Assembly (NCBI RefSeq): GCF_964355755.1
Contig: NC_092679.1
Location: forward strand, 5,952,001 to 6,016,000
Source of the DNA: Antedon mediterranea
Lineage: Eukaryota > Echinodermata > Crinoidea > Comatulida > Antedonidae
Length of the DNA: 64,000 nt
Reading direction: 5' to 3'
Each line of letters starts with the position of its first letter. The stretch's first letter is position 1. Both the position numbers and the translations under genes were made by a program. Positions 57,157 through 64,000 of the stretch are shown one piece after another. The notes beneath the pieces are model-generated. The model worked only from the letters and a program-made list of their open reading frames with translations. It was not told where the DNA came from and ran no database searches.

Positions 57157-60100
57157 CTATAATTTGCTTTGTTGCGTTATTATCACTCCTATCCCACCGA
57201 AAGAGGGCACACTTCGTACATGGTCACTTTCTCCGACATGCTCCTTGAAAAATGCTAAAGTTTTTTCCCATGAGTCTTCTTGAGCAACTGAATGTTCGTC
57301 TGGGTAACCACCATATTTAACAGCTACACCTGTAACAATAGAATAGTTCTGTTAAACATTTGCATCAAAATAAAATAGAAAAAGAATAACAGACTCTTAC
57401 AATTCAGACAATTTGTTCTAACAATAGGCTATGTGATAGACAAAACAGGGAAGTGAACTTGTATTATTTATGCCTAGTTTATACAGCTAAAATGTGTATT
57501 CTGTATTAGTATGGAAAAGTCTTAAACGTTATGGCTAAAGATACGGTACCGTAACCATACTTCTAAAAACTAAAGGAACGGTAATTATAATAATAGGCCT
57601 AAAGGGTGCTATGTAAGATAGATGTTAATCCAATAGGTTATGGCAATGTTTTTCACCACGCCAGCTGTGTGGCTCAGTGGGTTTGTGATGAGGCTTGGCA
57701 TAAGGGGTTGGAGGTTCGATTCTTTACTTTAGGTTTTTAATATTTAGGAACGAGTTTTAATATTTAGGAACGAGTTTTATATTTAGGAATGAGTTTAATA
57801 TTTAGGTAACAAGTTTTAGGAATGCCATTTTACCGCCTTTAGCAAACGGAAGCGACCTCTATAATTACAGTACCTTTAGTTTATACGGTATCTTTAGCCA
57901 CGGCGATTTTTAAAACAGGGAAATACTCACTGTAAGACTTGTGATAACAAACAGAACAAAGAGGAGCATACGGTGGCTCAATGAGATGGCCAGCTCCAGG
58001 GTAGCTTAATATCTTCCAGTTGTCTTTGCCATGTTCTTTAAGATATTCACATGCTAACTTGGAGTGTACTTCGCTGGTGCTTTTATCATCAAGACCAGCG
58101 ATAAAAAGAAATTGACATGCAGCATCTTCAAGCTGTGAAATAAAACCTTATACTTATTTTGATGCTAAAAGATCATTACTGTGTTGTATAGCCACTTGTG
58201 ATTGGCTATTCACTCAATAATATTTTCATAAATGTATACAGTATTTGGAAATTACTGAAATTCGATGTGGGCACACAACAACTCACCTCCTTTATGACAA
58301 CAATTGTTACACCGACGATCTTTTAAATTAATTTCTGGGGCTTCCGTATATCCTAGAAACACCAGTAAAACTCTTCTTGATTGAGGCCTGTTACAATTAA
58401 CTGCTAATGTAGAAAACGCCAGCTAATGTCGAAACAACTGCTAATGTAGAACAATCTACCGCTAATGTAGTAATCTCAAGCTAATGTAGCGGTTGTTTCG
58501 AAGCTTGCGTTTTTTAGTTGTAACAAGGCGCCAGATAGTTTCTCCGCAAACGAAAAACGCGCTGAACTGACGCAGAGATAATTATTTGGACATAACAAGA
58601 AACGATAAAACAAAGACTTATGGCAAGTATAATAAAACGTGACCTTCTATGATGAAGAACTTACATTAATAATTGTTGAGTGGTCAATATCTTCACGTTT
58701 ACAAGGCAAGTAACGAGTAATGTCAACAATGTCATCTTCTTTAACAACTCTATCAAGATAAACGCTAAACAAAAAACATACATGATATTAGAATTCAAAA
58801 TTGTATATTTTAATCATGTAGGTATTCACATCCTGAATTGTACACATGTTATGTGTTGACATTTACATCCAGATTTGAGCTATACCAGTCATGCCAACAT
58901 CCAAACATCCGAAACATGGTAGTGCTACTGACAAAAAATGAGTCACTGGTGTCTATAACTTAAATTCTCATATACTGTACATATATAATAAATTCTCATA
59001 TACTGTACATATATAATTTAAGTATGTGTCTCCTTCAGAAAGGAGGGTCAGGAGGACGTATATTTGAGTGATTACTTTTTACCAATCACTAAGTAATTAA
59101 TCAGTATTTTCTTACTTTAAACAGTTGGATTCCTTTCCTTTGTATAATCTTGCAGGCTCACCTGGGGTATAGAATGGAGTTCCATTTATGCACACACACG
59201 CTTTGACCTAACAAGGGTCAGAAAAACACCAATTACCTTAATATTTTTTTAATAGTTTTAGTTTGTTAATTATAGTTTGACACAATATTATAGTGACAAA
59301 GTTTATGAAATCATGGAGGAATCTCTGTGATTAAACAAAGTGAATGCTTGTTAACCTTTGGTCCACAAATGGTCGACAGCCTCAGAACAGCTTGAGCTCC
59401 TGCAGACACTCCGATGATGCCTATCCCAGAATCCATCACACATGGGTTGTTTAACATCCAATCAACTGCCTCCTGCAAACATAGTATAAAGATATATTGC
59501 CTTCCTGCCTTAGACAAAATTATTGTTTAAATAGTTAACTATGGATTAACTACGGTAGGGTAACTATAGTTTAACTAGATTAACTATGGATTAACTATTG
59601 TTGTAATCTTTGGATTTTTTGTATATCAATTAACTCGTTGATGAGAGTGACTCATTTTGGATAGTGGAATTATATATATATATCTTGTTTAAATATTGAT
59701 ATACATGCATATCTTTAGCAACCAGTGTACTATGGTTCACCTCTATTAAGGGATACAATTTTAAAATAAACATATAGGCCTAGGCCTATGTTTCAACAAA
59801 CCCGCTTCAAAAAAGGGACATTTTGTTGGATCCCAAATGTGTCACTTTTACAGCTTGTACTAAGAAACTGTGGAAATTATATTTCAAGTACATGTAATAG
59901 GACCAGCAGCTTTATGCCCATCTGAAGAATGAGGGATTAGTCGACTAAAGCCGTATAGGCACACACGCTTGTCAGAATTCCATTAACCATTTTTGCGCCA
60001 CCCCCAGCCCAACTTGATTAATAAAGAGATCAATTAAATGTACTGTACCTCAAAATATACCATATCAACTTTTTTTATGTCTGTTACCAAATCTTCATAA

Positions 60101-60923
60101 GCAAAATATGCCAACGCAAGGGAAGCAAAACCATGGGTGGCAAACAAGGAAGAACGAAATTCTGTGACTCCTCCAGAAGCACCAAATAAATCAATAATAC
60201 CTGGAAATGGACCCTTACCTGTAACATAAATTAAACAAAGCATAATTCGGCATTGTAGGCGAGGTGATTAATTAATTAACAAAGTTGTTTCTTTAACAAG
60301 ACATTTGTCAATACCTTTTGGTTTAAACAATGTTCCTCTAATATTTCCACTTCTAACCTCTATCCTATCAACATCTTTTCCCATATACCACCTTTCAACT
60401 GTCGTCTTGCCCAGAACAGATTGTGTTAGTGATTCAATATTATTTGAGTAAAAATTTGCAGTTGACAAAAATCCTTTATACACTGTTATATGGAATAGGA
60501 GCGGCGTTGTAACATCTTTCTTGACTAATCGTGTACCTGCTTTTTGTCCAGGTGAAGGTTGCATGTGTGTGAATAAACCCATCGGCCTAATTCCTGAAAA
60601 AAATTATATTCTGTTCTGTGAGACTGTAGTTAACCATTTATACTTTTTAAATTAATTAATATGTGTCCAATTAATGACAGATTCATTTTGATATTTGTTA
60701 GTAGCTACTCACCCTTGTAACTACCGCCAATTGACGGGTGCGAATCGACTTTCACTGCCCCGTTTACGTCAGGAATAAAATGTGCATACGCTTCAAAAGT
60801 CCTTCCCCTTTCCTCCACAAATGCCCGAATTGTTACATTTGGGAATTCATGTACGCCGTACACACATACCGAAATAGTTTCATCAATAAATGCTGCTGCT
60901 GGAGTAACTATAAATTGTGTCAT
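57157..60923 (-). CDS. BAAT / acyl-CoA thioesterase family protein, serine-nucleophile paralogue, complete
   Basis: Second family member, same strand. Exons in order: 60713-60923, 60315-60593, 60049-60218, 59356-59472, 59116-59207, 58665-58764, 57931-58132, 57157-57329, giving 447 aa. Exons 1, 3, 4, 5, 6 and 8 have exactly the same lengths as in the upstream-numbered paralogue (211, 170, 117, 92, 100, 173 bases) and all intron phases match, so the pair arose by duplication. The hydrolase domain has [11 protein letters not shown], a nucleophile elbow GVSAGA with Ser243, Asp339 (LDDK) and His372 ([10 protein letters not shown]). Serine is the thioesterase-type residue, so acyl-CoA hydrolysis is the more likely activity, by analogy. 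The chain ends QQSKL: a canonical SKL peroxisomal targeting signal. Introns are short, 96 bases at the least. The stop lies about 20 bases from an inverted-repeat transposon. Confidence 0.94.
57664..57810 (+). mobile_element. tRNA-like SINE head followed by a small tandem repeat
   Basis: TGTGGCTCAGTGGGTTTGTG (A box-like) and GGTTCGATTC (B box) lie about 40 bases apart; four copies of TATTTAGGAACGAGTTTTAA-like sequence follow (57739-57810). In intron 7 of the Ser-type BAAT gene. Too irregular to be a working tRNA. Confidence 0.5.
58400..58490. repeat. Short tandem repeat of CTGCTAATGTAGAA type
   Basis: GCTAATGTAG occurs five times in 90 bases, spaced by short A-rich words, in intron 6 of the Ser-type BAAT gene. 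Confidence 0.65.
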
Positions 60924-61343
60924 TTTTTCCCACGAACGGATATTTCAGATCGACTTAATAGCATAGGAGATTATTATTTATTTAGTCAAGTAACTTTGAC
61001 TATGACCAAAGATAATCGCCAGATAATCTTTGCTATGACTCACACACACACTATAAACATGATGGTTTTGTACACATGAAAGTACCAATGAGAAAGGAGC
61101 GCTTCGGCGCGGTGTGGAAATAAATGAAGTAAATACTTATCAACGAAACAATCGCATATCGTAAACTTTTGATTTTATTTACACTAATAATTCTTTTTTA
61201 CAAAAGAAGCTCGCGGAGAAAATAAAACGTCAACACATGAAACAACAGTGAAAGGCCAGGTTTACGGGTTTTTTTTCAACACGTGGCAGCACAATTTTAA
61301 AAAATAAGTTCGTGCTTTAAATAATTGGTGGCGCTATGCCAGT
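60924..61343. promoter_or_regulatory. Upstream region of the Ser-type BAAT gene
   Basis: Lies between the start codon and the hAT MITE. No clear core promoter element; the role is inferred from position. Confidence 0.35.
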
Positions 61344-61351
61344 CTATTTCA

Positions 61352-62087
61352 CAGAGCCATATATATATGTAATGCGCGATTTGAACGATTTGCGCAATTT
61401 GAAATTGCGCAAGGATTTTCTTGCGCAATTTCAAATTGCGCAAAAAATTCCTTGCGCAATTTGAATTGAAACATGTGTTTCAAATTGCGCAAGCAACGTA
61501 TTAAATTGCGCAAGTAATCTGCAAATTGCGCAAGGTTTTTCGACAGATTGTGAAATCATGCACACCCATATTTTTTTAGTAATTTCTAAGAATGATTCAA
61601 AATTAAAGATAATGTCGCATTTCCTTACCCTCCCGGGAGCCTCCACTCCCGATTTTTTTTTCCGAATAAAAAAAATCTCGAATTCCCAATGGTTCTATAA
61701 AATACCATATTCAAACATAATATGAGGAGAAGGCATAGGCCTAAATAAATACCAATAGTAATATAATAATTTCAATTCAAATATCAGTACTAATGACGAT
61801 TAATAATACCTAAGACAACAATCAATAACAAACAGTTCGTTTTCAAATTGCGCAAAGGTGTCATATTGCGCAAGAACTATCTTGCGCAATTTACAAATTG
61901 TGCAGCGCAATTTGAAATTGCGCAAGGATTTTCTTGCGCAATTTCAAATTGCGCAAGTTGATTGCACAATTTAATATTGCGCAAGAAAATCCTTGCGCAA
62001 TTTTAAATTGCGCAAACATTCTTTGCGCAATTTTAAATTGCGCAAATCGTTCAAATCGCGCATAACATATACATATATATGGCTCTG
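61352..62087. mobile_element. hAT-type non-autonomous element (MITE) with 8-bp target duplication
   Basis: Ends CAGAGCCATATATAT in inverted orientation, flanked by perfect CTATTTCA at 61344-61351 and 62088-62095. An 8-bp duplication and a CAG start are hallmarks of hAT. The inside is made of many TTGCGCAA palindromes spaced by AATTTCAAA words, so each arm can fold on itself. No coding capacity. Confidence 0.85.
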
Positions 62088-62398
62088 CTATTTCACAGTC
62101 AAATCTGGCGCCATGTTTGTTTATGTTCACCGACTTTGATTTAATTTACATTTTTCAAAATATTAAAAATGTTTCCTTGATGGTCCCGAAATGTCAGTCT
62201 TTTTGTCATTAAATCTTTTTTTTAAATAAATTGTATTTAAATGAAATTCTTCTAGCCGATCACAAATTCAATTGATAGTTCTTTATTTTATACACATTCT
62301 TGTACAAATATTTTACTGTATATATTATATGCATATATAGGCCTATATAAAAAAATCAAGATCAAATAAGTTAAAACTGCCTCAATATAGATTTATTT

Positions 62399-62431
62399 TT
62401 ACAACATGTTTCGGGCATAGCCCATCATCAG
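62399..62431 (-). ncRNA. Hammerhead-ribozyme-like core in Penelope-like element end
   Basis: Minus strand: CTGATGA (62425-62431), a hairpin with GGGC/GCCC arms, GAAA (62409-62412), a 3-bp helix ACA/TGT, then GTA as possible cleavage triplet near 62400. Hammerheads are known in Penelope-like elements. The junction pair of stem II is mismatched and I could not find a convincing stem I, so activity is doubtful. Confidence 0.4.
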
Positions 62432-62639
62432 GTGAAGAGAATTGTAACAAAGGATAACATATATAAGTCACAAAATTACATAATAAAACAAATCAGCCAA
62501 TCAAAGATGTTAACAAACAAAAGGCATATTTATAATGGCACGCCTCCAAAAGCTATGGGGTACAAAGCAGGAATGGTTGCTTATAAAGCAGCAAATTTAA
62601 GACAAAGACAAAAGCTTCAAGTGTAAATAATTGTTAATA

Positions 62640-63245
62640 TGTGAATGTCTCTGGCAAAATTAATGTTTAAAAGATCTAAATTGTACATTTATGCCGGTAG
62701 GGCAAGAGTGCCAAGCTTTACAATTATTCTTTCTTCTATAATTCTACGAGATGTCTCAGAACCATTACATACCTTAACACCAGAAATTTTAATATCCGAA
62801 ATAAAAGGGAATGCTCATTATTACAAAAATGGGTGGCTACAGGTAATCCGGGAGTCTTTAGTTTAATAGACCTAACCTGCGTTTAGTTTCACCAATATAA
62901 AGCATATTACATTTAGTACACCGTTACACGAAATACAATAAACTAGATTTCTAGTGGTGCACGTAATACGATCTGTGATAACATAATTACCAGAAGGTCC
63001 TACTATTTGGTTTGAACATGAAACGTAATTACATGTCGAACATCTATTTCTATTACATTTGAATGTTCCAGTTGATTCATTACCTTTGTTTTGTAATTTA
63101 GATTTAACTAAAGTGTCTTTAATGCTTTGATCACGTCTGTAAGCTATCATGGGTGGTTCTTGAAAAATATCTTTTGTAGCGGATTTAGCTTCAGTCAAAA
63201 TTGAAAAGTTATCGCGGACAATAACCTTCTTATTCATAGGATGAT
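62640..63245 (-). pseudogene. Penelope-like element, GIY-YIG endonuclease portion, frameshifted
   Basis: On the minus strand: DRIPLVLTYHP, an IAYRRD-x-SIKDTLV block, FKCNRNRCSTC and TCTTRNLVYCISC, the linker typical of Penelope-like elements. After a one-base frameshift the frame continues CTKCNMLYIGETKRRLG, the GIY-YIG core, and KTPGLPVATHF; another frameshift leads to ETSRRIIEERIIVKLGTL. It is broken, so inactive. The non-coding 3' part (62330-62640) carries a hammerhead-like motif. Confidence 0.75.
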
Positions 63246-63314
63246 ACGTGAGGACTAGAGGTATGCGGTCACAAGCATTTGTATTAGGTGTAGGTTGCAT
63301 ATTTTGTCCTCGTG

Positions 63315-63785
63315 CGTATTTTGAGCAGAATGTGTTACGAGATTTTAAGGGAAAGAAACCAGATTTATTCAAACGGTATATTGATGATTGTGTTGGTGTT
63401 ATGTCGGGAACTTTAGATGAACTTAATGAGTTCATTAACTTCGTGAACAATTTTCATCCTGCTATAAAGTTTACTCATGAAATTTCTGACAAGTGTGTGC
63501 CTTTCCTTGATATTAGTTTATCTATTGATAAACCTGGTCTTTCTATCCGTTCACTACAAAGATACTGACGCGCACACTTATCTAAATTACAACTCTTCGC
63601 ATCCTCCAGCTTTTAAGAATGCTATACCGTATTCGCAACTTGTTAGACTTCGACGTTTATGTAGCGATGATGATGACTTTAACATCAAAGCATCTGAGAT
63701 GATCGATTTTTTCAATGCACGCGAATATCCTATGGAGCGACAAAACTCGCAAAGACAAAGAAAACCACTGGGAATTACAACTTAA
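63315..63785 (+). pseudogene. Penelope-like element, reverse transcriptase portion, frameshifted, opposite strand
   Basis: On the plus strand: FEQNVLRDFKGKKPDLFKRY followed by the catalytic IDD, then VPFLDISLS. After a frameshift near 63545 come SVHYKDTDAHTYL, NAIPYSQLVRLRRLCSDD and MIDFFNARE. The order fits palm-to-thumb of a Penelope-type RT. It faces the endonuclease piece head to head, so the locus is rearranged. The rest runs to or past the window end without an open frame. Confidence 0.7.
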
Positions 63786-64000
63786 AACCACAAAACCTTT
63801 TGGACTTAACATTAGGAACATACTCCCAGATCGGTAAAATTATTCCATTGACTACCAAAATTGAAGTTTCAATATTAACCACCATTTAAGCTGTTTTTAG
63901 TTTCATTCCAAAATTGTTTATATCTCTACCAAGCTACCTTCTTTGTTTTCTACTCTTATTCAGACTCCACCCTGTCACCTTTTGTTGTATTTCTTTTATT

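Noticed and set aside
61891-62130. Open frame of repeated FAQFKIAQ-like residues
   Set aside because: Product of the TTGCGCAA palindromes in the hAT MITE.
1-64000. Bacterial-style features (operons, Shine-Dalgarno sites, CRISPR, rho-independent terminators)
   Set aside because: The window is intron-bearing animal DNA; the repeats are tandem or transposon-derived and not spacer arrays.

Overview
This window is AT-rich animal nuclear DNA. Every gene is split by GT-AG introns, and much of the rest is short transposons and tRNA-derived SINEs. Gene content (BAAT-family acyltransferases with peroxisomal tails, ARMT1, SPTLC2, BPNT1) and repeat style suggest an invertebrate deuterostome, perhaps an echinoderm. 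That placement is inference from family knowledge. All gene calls come from translating both strands by eye and joining exons so that splice sites and reading phase agree; no database search was possible.

Layout. (1) About 1-15.4 kb, minus strand: the first three coding exons of BPNT1 (3'(2'),5'-bisphosphate nucleotidase); the rest lies left of the window. Its 11 kb first intron is full of repeats: several SINEs, a 660-bp GAT microsatellite, a 135-bp tandem repeat and a 760-bp inverted-repeat transposon. It also holds a perfect RFX X-box beside a small ORF. (2) 16.2-20.5 kb, plus strand: a complete five-exon ARMT1 gene (447 aa), head to head with BPNT1. (3) 20.5-25.5 kb: repeat-rich spacer between convergent genes. 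(4) 25.5-42.8 kb, minus strand: a complete 12-exon SPTLC2 gene (588 aa) with the PLP lysine and an unusual Asn-Gly/His-rich tail. (5) 44.7-50.8 kb and 57.2-60.9 kb, minus strand: two complete eight-exon BAAT/acyl-CoA thioesterase paralogues (443 and 447 aa) with identical intron phases, clearly a tandem duplication. They differ at the catalytic nucleophile (Cys in one, Ser in the other) and in the C-terminal tripeptide (SNL, SKL). (6) 51.2-55.5 kb, between the paralogues: a 4.3-kb inverted-repeat element holding two further transposons, one of which carries exons of a cysteine-rich gene. (7) 61.3-64 kb: a textbook hAT-type MITE with an 8-bp target duplication, then rearranged Penelope-like retroelement fragments with a hammerhead-like core.

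The genes do not form one pathway. SPTLC2 makes sphingoid bases from serine and acyl-CoA in the ER. The BAAT paralogues act on acyl-CoA, probably in peroxisomes. BPNT1 clears adenosine bisphosphate from sulfation. ARMT1 is a DUF89 metal phosphatase. The most interesting features are the Cys/Ser split of the BAAT pair, the nested transposons with a Cys-rich gene, and several MITEs lying within a few bases of splice sites or a stop codon.
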